Source: Deltaproteobacteria bacterium (GTDB taxonomy: Bacteria > Desulfobacterota > Syntrophia > Syntrophales > JAFGHS01). From it: 64,000 nucleotides of DNA. Within the stretch, counting starts at the first letter, position 1. Each line of letters opens with the position of its first letter. Of the stretch, positions 54,775 through 63,635 are shown one piece after another. The stretch spans positions 17,045 to 81,044 of the forward strand of contig JAFGHS010000075.1 in assembly GCA_016930075.1 (NCBI GenBank). The letters run 5' to 3'. The position numbers and the translations under genes were made by a program. Under the pieces are notes generated by a model. That model was not told the DNA's origin. It did not search any database and saw only the letters and a program-made list of their open reading frames with translations.

Positions 54775-55827
54775 TCAATTGTCGGACAATTCTTCCCGGT
54801 AGAATTGATCGTACATATCCCATATCGTCATGAGCAGGGATACGATTATGGGTCCGATAACGAAGCCTGAAACGCCGAAAACGACAAGACCGCCCAGGGT
54901 GGATAAAAATATCAGAAGGGGGTGGATTTCCACGCCTTTGCCGATCATCAGGGGACGCATGATCGTATCGACGGTCGTAATGACCACCGTACCGAAGGCT
55001 AAGATGACCAATCCCTCCCAGACGTGACCGCTGATAAGCATATAAATGCCCATAGGCGCCCAGACAATGGAACAACCGACAAGGGGGATAATGGCCGCGA
55101 AGATCATGACAACGGTCCAGATCATCACGCCCGGAATGCCCGTCAGGAAAAAAATCAGACCGCCCAGGGTGCCCTGGATGCCGCCGATGATCAAGGTGGT
55201 TTTCAATGTTGTTTTTGATGCGAGAATAAATCGATCAAAAAGGATTTTCCCCCGGCCGGTTCCCAAAGGATACATGCGCATTGCCATATCGAAAAACTTG
55301 TCGCCGTCACGCAGAAAAAAGAAAAGCGTATAGATCATGACGGCGAGCTTGACAATGACGGCCAGGCTGTTTTGCGTTGCAGCGGTCAGCGTGCTGGAAA
55401 TGTAGTTGGTGACACCTTTAGCCAGTTCGGCAAATTTTCCGATCCAAAATACTTTATCCATATCCAGCTTATTGAGATAAAAATTTTGTGCCAGAACGTT
55501 GGCAAAATGATTTAAACTATTCGACAGACCGGCGGTGCCGCTGTTCAATGAATCGTACAACTGCACGGATTCCTTAAACAGAAGGCTGCCGATGAGACCG
55601 GCGGGCAGGATAATGACCAGAAGAACTAAGGAAATGGTAATGCCGGCGCTGAAGCTGTGGTTACGAAATTTTTTATCCAAATAACTGTCTGCCGGTCGGA
55701 AAATGCCGGCAATGACGGCAGCCCAGAAAATTGGATAGAAGAAATATTTCAGCAGATACAGGAATAGCAAGGTAATCAGGCATAATAAAGTATAAAAAAG
55801 AATTCTTTCGATTTTTTCTTTGTTCAT
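54775..55827 (-). CDS. AI-2E transporter-family membrane protein (PerM-like)
   Basis: 350-residue protein of the AI-2E/PerM family with about eight membrane spans: pairs near 10-45 and 60-85, then several after 145. Typical pieces are FFLRDGDKFFDMAMRMYPLG, GGIQGTLGGLIFFLTGIPGV, and VIFGVSGFVIGPIIVSLLM-like segments near the C terminus. Family function ranges from autoinducer export to Na+/H+ exchange, so naming is by family only. No clear ribosome-binding site. Divergent from the THUMP methyltransferase. Confidence 0.85.
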   Translation of the reverse strand: MNKEKIERILFYTLLCLITLLFLYLLKYFFYPIFWAAVIAGIFRPADSYLDKKFRNHSFSAGITISLVLLVIILPAGLIGSLLFKESVQLYDSLNSGTAGLSNSLNHFANVLAQNFYLNKLDMDKVFWIGKFAELAKGVTNYISSTLTAATQNSLAVIVKLAVMIYTLFFFLRDGDKFFDMAMRMYPLGTGRGKILFDRFILASKTTLKTTLIIGGIQGTLGGLIFFLTGIPGVMIWTVVMIFAAIIPLVGCSIVWAPMGIYMLISGHVWEGLVILAFGTVVITTVDTIMRPLMIGKGVEIHPLLIFLSTLGGLVVFGVSGFVIGPIIVSLLMTIWDMYDQFYREELSDN

Positions 55828-55962
55828 AGCGTGCTGATAGTTACTAAATTTCTATTTTTTTATCAATGGCGTTTTCGACAGCGGCATCATTATTTTATTA
55901 TCGATTCTGCCCTATGAATTAAAGGAGCGCTGTGTTATTGAGAAAAAGGGATTAATTTCAAT

Positions 55963-57159
55963 ATGTCCATATGGAACCAGAAAAGTAAAATACTTGTTAC
56001 CTGCGCAAAAGGGATTCCCCCTTATCTGCGGACGGAAATCCAGGCGGCGGGACTGCCCGTCGTTGAGGAAATAGATGCAGCGGTGGAGACGGAAGGCGCC
56101 CTGACAGACGCCATGTCATTAAATCTCACCGTCAGGACGGGGCAGCGGGTCCTGTTCCTGCTCCAATCTTTTCGAGCCGAAAACGCCGAAGATCTTTACG
56201 GCCGGTTGTCGAGGATGCCGTGGGAAGAGTGGCTTCATGAAGACGGCTACGTTGCTGTGACCAGCGTTGTCAATAATCCCTCCATCCGTGATTCGCGCTT
56301 TGCAAATCTGAAATGTAAGGATGCCATCGTTGATCGCATGCAAAAAGCCTGCGGCCGACGGCCTGACTCCGGACCCGAAAGAGACAAGGCGGTGATTCAT
56401 CTCCACTGGCGGGGCGACAGGGCGTCCATTTATTTTGACACATCCGGTGAATCGCTTTCAAAACGAAATTACAGAAAAATCCCGCTCCTTGCTCCCGTAC
56501 AGGAATCCCTGGCGGCAGCCCTGATCATGGCGGCCCGCTGGGACGGAACGGGCAGCTTCATCAACCCCATGTGCGGGAGCGGCACTCTGGCCATAGAAGC
56601 CGCCTTGATTGCCCTCTACAAAGCGCCGGGGCTGCTGCGGACGAATTTTGGATTTATGCATATCAAAGGCTTTCCTCTCTCCCATTGGCAGGACCTGCGC
56701 AAACAAGTGCGGGAATCGACAAGAAAAGCCTTTACCGGAAAAATCATTGCCACGGATGTCAGTAGAGAAGCCGTTGACGCCGCCCGGCAGAACGCCCGGA
56801 CCGCCGGTGTTGAAAGTCACATCGACTTTGGTGTATATGGCTATGAAAAGACGCCGATACCGGAAGGGGGAGGCATAATCATGCTGAACCCGCCCTATGG
56901 CGAGCGTATGGGCGATGTGAAACGCCTCGGCGAAACCTATCATGGCATCGGTGATTTCTTTAAATTCAAAGGCAGGGGATACCGGGGTTATATCTTCACG
57001 GGCAATCTCGATTTGGCAAAGCAGGTGGGATTGCGAACCATGCGCCGGATTCCCTTTTATAACGGCGAGATAGAGTGTCGGCTCCTGGAATATGACCTGT
57101 ATGAAGGAAGCCATAAAGCAAAAAAAGAAAAGGAGGACCCCGGTTCTCATGTCCCATAA
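55963..57159 (+). CDS. THUMP-domain RNA methyltransferase (RlmL/YcbY type, 23S rRNA)
   Basis: 398 residues. The N-terminal ferredoxin-like/THUMP part (1-165; ILVTCAKGIPPYLRTEIQAA) is followed by a methyltransferase domain. The SAM-binding motif is FINPMCGSGTLAIEAALI near 200, and the amino-methyltransferase motif IV is IMLNPPYGERMGDV near 305, as in N2-guanine enzymes that act on 23S rRNA G2445-type sites. The RlmK half found in E. coli RlmL is absent. The stop overlaps the murI start by 11 bases. Confidence 0.87.
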   Translation: MSIWNQKSKILVTCAKGIPPYLRTEIQAAGLPVVEEIDAAVETEGALTDAMSLNLTVRTGQRVLFLLQSFRAENAEDLYGRLSRMPWEEWLHEDGYVAVTSVVNNPSIRDSRFANLKCKDAIVDRMQKACGRRPDSGPERDKAVIHLHWRGDRASIYFDTSGESLSKRNYRKIPLLAPVQESLAAALIMAARWDGTGSFINPMCGSGTLAIEAALIALYKAPGLLRTNFGFMHIKGFPLSHWQDLRKQVRESTRKAFTGKIIATDVSREAVDAARQNARTAGVESHIDFGVYGYEKTPIPEGGGIIMLNPPYGERMGDVKRLGETYHGIGDFFKFKGRGYRGYIFTGNLDLAKQVGLRTMRRIPFYNGEIECRLLEYDLYEGSHKAKKEKEDPGSHVP

Positions 57160-57952
57160 AGCACAACCCATCGGCGTGTTCGATTCCGGCATCGGCGGCA
57201 TGACGGTGGTGCGCGCCCTGATGGAGCGCAGTCCCTTCGAAAATATCATCTATTTCGGCGATACGGCGCGCACGCCATACGGCGTAAAATCCGCGGAGAC
57301 GATTAATCACTATTCAGAGGAAATCACGCGGTTTTTACTGAATTTTGATGTGAAGCTGCTCATCATCGCCTGCAATACCATGGCTGCCGTCGCCTATGAA
57401 ACCGTCAAAGCTCTGTCGTCGGTGCCTGTTCTGGAGGTGATCGATGCCGGCGCCCGTATGGCCGCTCAAGCGACACGGAAAAAACAGGTAGGCGTCATCG
57501 GTACGCCGGCCACGGTCAACAGTAATGTTTATGCCCGCGCCATCCACCGGCATGACCCGTCCATCCGCGTCTTTTCCCAGGCCTGTCCCCTGTTTGTCCC
57601 TCTTGTTGAAGAAGGTTGGCTCGATCACCAGGTTACAAGACTCACGGCCCAGGAATACATGAAACCGGTTCTTGCCGAGCATATTGATACGCTTGTGCTC
57701 GGATGCACCCATTATCCGTTGATCAAGCCGCTCCTTCAGGCGGTGGTGGGAGAAGAGGTTTTTCTGGTGGATTCCGCCGAAGCCATGGCGGACATCACGG
57801 CGAATCTGCTTACTGAAATGGATTTGGGAAATCCGCAGCAATCGCCGCCGGAATATCGTTTCTACGTCACCGATGTGCCGTATCGCTTCCAGACCATCGG
57901 CGAGCGTTTTCTGGGCCGGTCCATCGCCAATATTAATCTTGCAAAATTATGA
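57149..57952 (+). CDS. murI: Glutamate racemase (MurI)
   Basis: 267-residue cofactor-independent racemase that makes D-glutamate for peptidoglycan. Catalytic pieces are IGVFDSGIGGMTVVRALME at the N terminus, the first Cys in IIACNTMAAVAYE and the second in VLGCTHYPLIKPLL. ATG 57149 has GGAGGA upstream and overlaps the methyltransferase end by 11 bases; the upstream frame lies inside that gene. Its stop overlaps the AlkD-like start as ATGA. Confidence 0.95.
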   Translation: MSHKAQPIGVFDSGIGGMTVVRALMERSPFENIIYFGDTARTPYGVKSAETINHYSEEITRFLLNFDVKLLIIACNTMAAVAYETVKALSSVPVLEVIDAGARMAAQATRKKQVGVIGTPATVNSNVYARAIHRHDPSIRVFSQACPLFVPLVEEGWLDHQVTRLTAQEYMKPVLAEHIDTLVLGCTHYPLIKPLLQAVVGEEVFLVDSAEAMADITANLLTEMDLGNPQQSPPEYRFYVTDVPYRFQTIGERFLGRSIANINLAKL

Positions 57953-58674
57953 AGGCAACCTTCACCTGCGGGCAAGTCATCGAACGCCTAAAAATCCTGT
58001 CCAATCCGGCGAATGTTGCCGGCATGGCGCGTTACGGCATCAGTACCGAGGGCGCCCTGGGCGTTTCCATGCCCGTATTGCGGAAGCTGGCCAGGGAGAT
58101 CGGCCGCAAGCATGATCTGGCGGGTGATCTCTGGCAGTCAGGGGTTCATGAGGCCCGCATCCTGGCATCCCTCATCGATGATCCCCGTCAGGTGACAGAG
58201 GAGCAGATGGAAAAATGGGTGCTCGATATCTATTCCTGGGATGTCTGTGACCAGCTTTGCAGCAACCTCTTTTCAAGAACGTCCCTGGCATATGAAAAAG
58301 CAACGGCGTGGACCGGGCGTCCCGAGACCTTCGTCAAACGGGCAGGGTTTGTCCTGATGGCCTGCCTCGCCGTCCATGATAAAAAGGCGGATGATAACAT
58401 CTTCGCCGCGTTTCTACCCATCATGGTGCGCGAAGCCGCAGACGACCGCAACTTTGTGAAAAAGGCCGTCAACTGGGCACTTCGTCAGATCGGCAAAAGA
58501 AATGTTGTGCTGAACCGGCTTTCTGTAGAGACGGCCCGGCAGATTCGGCAAAGCGATGCGAAATCCGCCCGCTGGATCGCCGGTGACGCCATCCGGGAAT
58601 TGACGGACGAAAAAGTCCTCATCCGGCTGGAGAAAAAGAGATCGGGAAGCGTATCAGCAAAAGCATTGCTATGA
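57949..58674 (+). CDS. AlkD-like DNA alkylation repair protein
   Basis: 241-residue HEAT-repeat protein of the DNA alkylation repair (COG4912) family; AlkD is a glycosylase removing bulky or cationic alkylpurines. Repeats of helix pairs run the full length. Conserved pieces are WVLDIYSWDVCDQLCSNLF near 90-108 and KKAVNWALRQIGKRN near 170, and RWIAGDAIRELTD near the end. It overlaps murI by four bases. Catalytic Asp/Trp positions look conserved, but I could not align them. Confidence 0.83.
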   Translation: MKATFTCGQVIERLKILSNPANVAGMARYGISTEGALGVSMPVLRKLAREIGRKHDLAGDLWQSGVHEARILASLIDDPRQVTEEQMEKWVLDIYSWDVCDQLCSNLFSRTSLAYEKATAWTGRPETFVKRAGFVLMACLAVHDKKADDNIFAAFLPIMVREAADDRNFVKKAVNWALRQIGKRNVVLNRLSVETARQIRQSDAKSARWIAGDAIRELTDEKVLIRLEKKRSGSVSAKALL

Positions 58675-58741
58675 TGTCTTTTTTGCATTTTCACGCAACT
58701 TTGGACTGAAGCAGACGACCCCTCGGTATGTGACGGTAAAC

Positions 58742-59962
58742 CTAATCGATTATTGCCGGATAAATAATCGCCTTCAATTGATTGCGGAAATTAAAGGTGC
58801 CCTCCGGCATGAATTGGGTGAGGAAAATCACAATCAGGTCTTCCACCGGATCGATCCAGAACGCCGTGCTCGCAGCGCCTCCCCAGAAGAATTCCCCCAC
58901 CGAGCCGATAACCTGCGACAAATGGGAACCCAGGTGCATGGAAAACCCCAGCCCGAAACCGAAGCCTTCCCGGGCCGTCTGGCTGAAAGTGCTCACGGAC
59001 AATTCGGTCATGTCCTGACCGCCGGGCAGATGATTCATCGTCATCATATCAATGGTCCTGCGGCCCAGGATGCGGACGCCGTCCAGTTCTCCGCCGTTTA
59101 ACAGCATCTGGCAGAAGCGGTAATAGTCCGCCGCCGTGGAGACCATTCCGCCGCCGCCGGACAAAAATGTGGGCGGTCTGGTGAAGGAATCGGCGCCCAT
59201 GTCGGTCATCGGCCGGAGGACTTTATCGAGTCCCCGCGCGTAGTTCTGGGCAAAACGATCCAGCTTCTCCGGCGGCACGTAAAAACCGGTATCCGCCATG
59301 TTGAGGGGTTCGAAGATAGTCTTCTTTAGGTATTCGTCGAAAGGCATCCCGGAGATGACTTCAATCAGATAACCGAGGACATCCGTTGAGACGGAATAAT
59401 TCCACCGGGTGCCGGGGCTGAACTCCAGGGGCAGGGAGGCCAGTTTGACGACCATGTCGCGCAGCGTCCCTTTTCCGCCCACATCGCCGACGCCGAGTTT
59501 CCGGTAGGCGGCATCCACGTTGGTTCTTTGCATGAAACTATATGTCAGTCCCGACATGTGGGTCATCAGATCCCGGATCGTCATGGGTCTTTCAGGAGGG
59601 GTCGTGACAAAGATGGGGTAGTTGCCGGACATATAAACGCCGAGTTTTTTCCATTCCGGGATGTACTTGTCCACCGCATCGTTGAGTTGAAAATGGCCGT
59701 GTTCGTAGAGTGTCATGAAGGCCACGGACGTGATCGGCTTCGACATGGAATAAATGCGGAAGATGGTCGATTCCGTCATGGGCTGTCCCTTTTCCAGGTC
59801 CTGCATGCCGAGAGGGGAGAGATAGGCGATCTTCCCTCTCCGGGCGATCATGGTCAGGGCGCCGGCGATTTTCTTCGGCTCAATATAGCGACGCTTCATG
59901 TGCTGCTCGATGCGGGCAAGGCGCTCGCTCGAAAGACCTACTTCCTCGGGTGTTACGATCAT
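58742..59962 (-). CDS. Serine hydrolase, beta-lactamase family (class C-like)
   Basis: 406-residue penicillin-binding-protein-like serine hydrolase. The catalytic SxxK is in IYSMSKPITS (Ser72, Lys75), the Tyr motif is NYSVSTDVLGYL near 195, and GGGGMVSTAADYYRFCQMLL is typical of esterase EstB/LACTB-type members. No signal peptide is seen, so it is probably cytoplasmic. An esterase or peptidase role is likely; resistance is not indicated. Gene stands alone between two + strand blocks. Confidence 0.85.
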   Translation of the reverse strand: MIVTPEEVGLSSERLARIEQHMKRRYIEPKKIAGALTMIARRGKIAYLSPLGMQDLEKGQPMTESTIFRIYSMSKPITSVAFMTLYEHGHFQLNDAVDKYIPEWKKLGVYMSGNYPIFVTTPPERPMTIRDLMTHMSGLTYSFMQRTNVDAAYRKLGVGDVGGKGTLRDMVVKLASLPLEFSPGTRWNYSVSTDVLGYLIEVISGMPFDEYLKKTIFEPLNMADTGFYVPPEKLDRFAQNYARGLDKVLRPMTDMGADSFTRPPTFLSGGGGMVSTAADYYRFCQMLLNGGELDGVRILGRRTIDMMTMNHLPGGQDMTELSVSTFSQTAREGFGFGLGFSMHLGSHLSQVIGSVGEFFWGGAASTAFWIDPVEDLIVIFLTQFMPEGTFNFRNQLKAIIYPAIID

Positions 59963-59992
59963 AATGCCTCCTTATACGTAACAGGTAGTTTT

Positions 59993-60146
59993 GATGGTCT
60001 CGTAAAAAGTCGAATTCTGTCATTTCGAGGAGTTCCGCTGAAGCGGGACGACGAGAAATCTTTAATGATTTCAGGATTTCTCCCCCGCAAAATGCGGGGT
60101 CGAAATGACATGAGCGGTACATTGCGCACTTATTTACGAGACCATC
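59993..60146. mobile_element. MITE with perfect 14-bp TIRs and 6-bp target duplication, copy f
   Basis: 154 bp bounded by GATGGTCTCGTAAA (59993-60006) and its exact complement TTTACGAGACCATC (60133-60146), flanked by AGTTTT on both sides (59987-59992 and 60147-60152). Core CATTTCGAGGAGTTCCGCTG and stem CCCCGCAAAATGCGGGG. No transposase frame is seen inside, so it would need a helper from elsewhere. The best-preserved copy of the family. Confidence 0.85.
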
Positions 60147-60243
60147 AGTTTTGACTTTGCAACATAGGAAGAACCGGGCGCCCTGTCAAGATAATTCAGT
60201 TGCTGTGTATGAAGTGCAGCGGTTCAAAAACTCCGTTACGTAT

Positions 60244-60322
60244 TGTCCTTTCGAGCAAAGCGAGAAATCTTAATAGATTGAGGACTGAAAACGATATCTC
60301 CCTTTGGTCGATATGACACAGA
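60244..60322. repeat. Degenerate CATTTCGAG-family remnant
   Basis: GTCCTTTCGAGCAAAGCGAG followed by AGAAATCTTAATAGATTGAG and TGGTCGATATGACACAGAAT aligns to the core of copy d with many changes; TIRs are not recognisable. Between it and copy c (60323-60460) I see nothing identifiable. Confidence 0.6.
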
Positions 60323-60460
60323 ATTTACGAAATGAAGTACCAAGATACGGACGGCCTATATTGATATGGAACTCCTGCGGCAGATATGTTAGAAACGGAC
60401 AAATTATCGGGGATGCACAAATGCCCGGCGTCGATTTTCCCTAAACGTTACAGCAAAAAG

Positions 60461-60593
60461 GAGACCTTTGAAAAACGGTTCTTATGTCATTGCGAGCGAA
60501 GCGAAGCAATCTTATACGCGTCCGATAATAAAAGAGATTGCCGCAGCACTTTGTGCCTCGCAATGACAGAAAACAGAAAAATTTAAAGGTCTC
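60461..60593. repeat. MITE-like element, CATTGCGAG family, copy c
   Basis: 133 bp from GAGACCTTTGAAAAAC to TTTAAAGGTCTC, with core GTCATTGCGAGCGAAGCGAA and inverted GCCTCGCAATGACAG. Third copy of this family, ending 18 bases before the thyX start; the thyX ribosome-binding site AAAAGGAGG begins at the TIR edge. Confidence 0.85.
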
Positions 60594-60611
60594 AAAAGGA
60601 GGCGATGAACG

Positions 60612-62144
60612 ATGAAAATTATTCTGGCCGGTTACAATATTGATGCCGACATTATCGAGGCATTCAGGAAGATAAACCCGGAAGCGGATAATCTCACGCC
60701 CGAAACCATTGCTGCCGCCTACGCCCGGATCAGCCGGAGCCCCAAATCCGTCACGGAGCTCCGGGCCATTGCCAGAGAAGAAGTGGAAAAAGCGCGCAAG
60801 TCCGCCAAAAATATCGCCTTCGATATGGGCCACAGCTCCATCGCCGAGCACGCCGTTTTCAATATGGACGTCATCGGCGTCTCGCGCCTCCTCGTGGAAG
60901 AAATCGAAAAGTTCCGCCTCTGTTCCTACACGGAAAAATCGCAGCGCTACGTCCTTTTCAAAGACGACTTTGTTATTCCTGAAGAGATCAGGCAGGCCGG
61001 TCTTGAAAAACCCTATGTTGATATTATCAGGAAGCAGAACCGCCTCTACTATGATCTTTATGAAAAACTCAAGCCCCATGTTTTTGCGAAGAATCCGGAG
61101 ATGGCAAAGGATCGCGTCAACGCCTCCACCCTCGAAGGCTGGGCCAAGGAAGACGCACGCTATATCATCTCCCTGGCCACCCAGACCCAGTTGGGCCTGA
61201 CGATCAACGCCCGGAATCTCGAATTGATGCTCCGGCGCCTGGCCGCCCACCCGCTGAATGAGGCGTCGCAATACAGCCGGGAGCTTTACGAGGCGACAAA
61301 AGACACGGCGCCGTCGCTGATCCGGTACACGGAGGCTACACCCTACGACAGGCAGACAAAGCCCGTGCTCAAGGCGCAGGCGGAGGCCCTGGCGAAAACA
61401 CATCCGGCGATGCAGGACAAAGGGAAGGGAGCAAGGGGCGCCGGCCGGGACGTTGTCCTTTGTTATGCCACGCCCGATGCCGACAACCGCATCCTGTCGT
61501 CGCTGCTCCACACCGCTTCCTCCGCGACCCTGACCGAATGCGAGGCTGTCGTCTCCGAAATGAAAAAGGCAAAGAAAAAGGAATTCCTGAAAAATGTCTT
61601 TCTGCACATGAAAAATTACGACGTCCCGCCGCGGGAATTTGAAAGCGTCGATCTGCAATTTGAAATGATCGTGAGTGCGAGCTGCTTTGCCCAACTGAAG
61701 AGGCACCGCATGGCCACCATCACCGGCCAGGACTATAATCCGGCCCTCGGCGTGACCGTGCCGCCCGCCGTCGTCGAAATCGGCATGAAAGATCGGTTCA
61801 TGGATGTCATTGCCGAGACGAACGATATTCATAAAAGGATAAAAGATGCCGCCCCTATGGCCGCCCCCTACGTCCTGACCAATGCCCACCGGAAGCGCGT
61901 CGCCGTGAAGGTCAACGCCCGCGAGCTTTATCACATCGTCAGGCTCCGCGCCGACCGGCATGCCCAGTGGGACATCCGGGCTGCGTCGGAAAAGATGCTG
62001 GCCCTGGGGAAAAAGGTCATGCCCCTGACGCTCATGATGGCCGCAGGCAAGGACGGCTTCGGCCTTCTCCATGATGAGCTTTTTCCTCCGAAGTCGAAAT
62101 TTCACCAGTCACGTCATACCGGCGAAGAGACTGTGTCACAATGA
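60612..62144 (+). CDS. thyX: Two-domain flavin-dependent thymidylate synthase-like protein (ThyX)
   Basis: 510 residues, about double the usual ThyX, from two ThyX-type domains (about 1-265 and 290-500). ThyX makes dTMP with FAD and methylenetetrahydrofolate. In domain 1, GHSSIAEHAVFNMDVIGVSR and LCSYTEKSQRYVLF match the family, but the RHR of the signature is KFR. In domain 2, LKRHRMATITGQDYNPALG keeps RHR but lacks the NExSxR part. One active site may therefore be built across both domains. AAAAGGAGG precedes ATG 60612. The last 15 codons run into a dispersed repeat. Confidence 0.8.
   Translation: MKIILAGYNIDADIIEAFRKINPEADNLTPETIAAAYARISRSPKSVTELRAIAREEVEKARKSAKNIAFDMGHSSIAEHAVFNMDVIGVSRLLVEEIEKFRLCSYTEKSQRYVLFKDDFVIPEEIRQAGLEKPYVDIIRKQNRLYYDLYEKLKPHVFAKNPEMAKDRVNASTLEGWAKEDARYIISLATQTQLGLTINARNLELMLRRLAAHPLNEASQYSRELYEATKDTAPSLIRYTEATPYDRQTKPVLKAQAEALAKTHPAMQDKGKGARGAGRDVVLCYATPDADNRILSSLLHTASSATLTECEAVVSEMKKAKKKEFLKNVFLHMKNYDVPPREFESVDLQFEMIVSASCFAQLKRHRMATITGQDYNPALGVTVPPAVVEIGMKDRFMDVIAETNDIHKRIKDAAPMAAPYVLTNAHRKRVAVKVNARELYHIVRLRADRHAQWDIRAASEKMLALGKKVMPLTLMMAAGKDGFGLLHDELFPPKSKFHQSRHTGEETVSQ
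62112..62128. repeat. Partial GTCATACCGGCGAA repeat
   Basis: CGTCATACCGGCGAAGA lies inside the last codons of thyX and matches the first half of the hairpin repeat at 62165. It appears to have been captured at the 3' end of the gene. Confidence 0.6.
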
Positions 62145-62164
62145 TGGATCGCTTCATCAACACC

Positions 62165-62189
62165 GTCATACCGGCGAAAGCCGGTATCG
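62165..62189. repeat. Hairpin repeat with GAAA loop
   Basis: ATACCGGC-GAAA-GCCGGTAT (62168-62187), a perfect 8-bp stem closed by a GNRA tetraloop, within the common dispersed motif GTCATACCGGCGAAAGCCGG. It lies 21 bases after the thyX stop and may stabilise the mRNA end; no T run follows at once. Confidence 0.75.
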
Positions 62190-62202
62190 CAAATCACTTT
62201 TT

Positions 62203-62240
62203 TGTCATTTCGACCCCGCATTTTGCGGGGGAGAAATCTT
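62203..62240. repeat. Solo CATTTCGACCCCGC fragment, copy g
   Basis: TTGTCATTTCGACCCCGCAT and GCGGGGGAGAAATC match the internal stem of copies e and f without their ends. It lies 24 bases before the TatD start. Confidence 0.7.
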
Positions 62241-62263
62241 GATGTTTAAGGAAATGAACGCTC

Positions 62264-63040
62264 ATGTTTATTGATTCACACGCCCACCTGGAACTTGAAG
62301 AGTATGACCACGACCGGGACGAAGTCGTCCAACGGGCCAAAGACGCGGGCGTCGAGGTAATCATAACGATCGGCATCGACCTTGCCGACGGCAGGAAGGC
62401 CGTCGCGCTGACAGAACGGTACGACGGCGTTTACGCCGCTATCGGCGTCCATCCCCATGATGCCGGGGGTATCGACGATAAAACCTACGCAGCCCTGAAA
62501 GACCTGGCAAAAAATAAGAAAGTCGTTGCCTACGGCGAAATCGGCCTCGACTTCTATCGCAATCTTTCCGCGAAGGACATACAAATCAGGAGATTCGGCG
62601 AACAGTTGGATGTGGCCATAGATCTGGATTTGCCGATTATCATCCACGACCGGGACGCCCATGAGGAAATCTACAACATGCTGAAGCCCTGGGCAGGGAA
62701 GCGCCGGGGCGTCATCCACTGCTTTTCCGGCGATGCCGCCATGGCGAAACGATTCCTCGATCTGGGATTCTACATCTCCATCCCGGGACCGGTGACCTTT
62801 CAAAAGGCCTCCAAAATCCAGAACGTCGTCCGACAGGTTCCGCTTGCGAGCCTCCTTATCGAAACGGACGCCCCCTTCCTGACGCCTGATCCCCACCGGG
62901 GAAAAAGAAACGAGCCGGCCTTCGTTGTCCATACGGCAAAAAAGATCGCCGAGATCAAGGGAATCTCCGTCGAAGAGGTCGGCCTGGTCACAGCACGAAA
63001 CACGAAGGCCCTTTTCGCCATCCCGGATGCAGTCTCGTGA
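62264..63040 (+). CDS. TatD-family metal-dependent deoxyribonuclease
   Basis: 258-residue TIM-barrel metal hydrolase of the TatD/YcfH family, a 3'-5' exonuclease or DNase involved in DNA quality control. Metal ligands are visible in MFIDSHAHLE, VAYGEIGLDFYR, IIIHDRDAHEE, IHCFSGDAAMA and IETDAPFLTPDPH. Normal length. It is separated from thyX by repeats only and is probably read with it. Confidence 0.93.
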   Translation: MFIDSHAHLELEEYDHDRDEVVQRAKDAGVEVIITIGIDLADGRKAVALTERYDGVYAAIGVHPHDAGGIDDKTYAALKDLAKNKKVVAYGEIGLDFYRNLSAKDIQIRRFGEQLDVAIDLDLPIIIHDRDAHEEIYNMLKPWAGKRRGVIHCFSGDAAMAKRFLDLGFYISIPGPVTFQKASKIQNVVRQVPLASLLIETDAPFLTPDPHRGKRNEPAFVVHTAKKIAEIKGISVEEVGLVTARNTKALFAIPDAVS

Positions 63041-63121
63041 ATGGGTGACCCCACTTCCTTCGTGTGAATTTTTATTAAACGGCCTTTGTTAACTTTTTTT
63101 ACAAGCTCGTTGGACCGCCGT

Positions 63122-63628
63122 ATGATCGATGAGACAGGAGTCAAGAAGTTTCGGATGGCGAGGATGTCCAGGCTGATTCTGACATTCACGCTGGTCCTTC
63201 TATCGTTGCCGCTCGCATTCCTTGTTGCCTCGCTCGTCGGAGCAAGGATGCTTGCCGTGCCCGCCCTGCTTATCACAATGGTGTACGCCTGGATATGGCT
63301 CCGTTTTCGGCCGAGTCAGTTCATCGTGCATCAAGGTGGGATCGACGTGCGCTGGCCGCTGAGGCGCATAAAGATACCTCGTCAGGACATTTCGAGTGTG
63401 CGGGTGATCGATGGGCAACAGCTTAAGAAGGAAATCGGCTGGGGTATGCGAGTTGGTGCAGGCGGGCTCTGGGGCAGCTTTGGTTGGCTTTGGACGAAGC
63501 GCCGGGGAGTGGTTCAGATGTATATTTCGCGCACCGATAGCTACGTCTGGATTGAGCGCGCCGGCAATCGGCCGTGGCTGATCACTCCGGAACAGCCCGA
63601 AGCGTTCGTTTGTGCGTTATCGCGTTAG
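63122..63628 (+). CDS. Small membrane protein with a PH-like domain
   Basis: 168 residues. Two membrane helices (about 14-56; LILTFTLVLLSLPLAFLVAS and MLAVPALLITMVYAWIWL) are followed by a bacterial PH-like domain (about 60-168; GIDVRWPLRRIKIPRQDISS, and VQMYISRTDSYVWIER). Similar small proteins are common and uncharacterised. ATG 63122 is chosen; TTG 63086 is an alternative. Its base composition looks richer in GC than its AT-rich flanks, possibly a recent arrival. Confidence 0.65.
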   Translation: MIDETGVKKFRMARMSRLILTFTLVLLSLPLAFLVASLVGARMLAVPALLITMVYAWIWLRFRPSQFIVHQGGIDVRWPLRRIKIPRQDISSVRVIDGQQLKKEIGWGMRVGAGGLWGSFGWLWTKRRGVVQMYISRTDSYVWIERAGNRPWLITPEQPEAFVCALSR

Positions 63629-63635
63629 TGTGAAT

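Noticed and set aside
60441..62105. A long open frame antisense to thyX (554 codons)
   Set aside because: It is the mirror of a well-supported ThyX frame, reads into repeat copy c at one end, and shows no recognisable domain.
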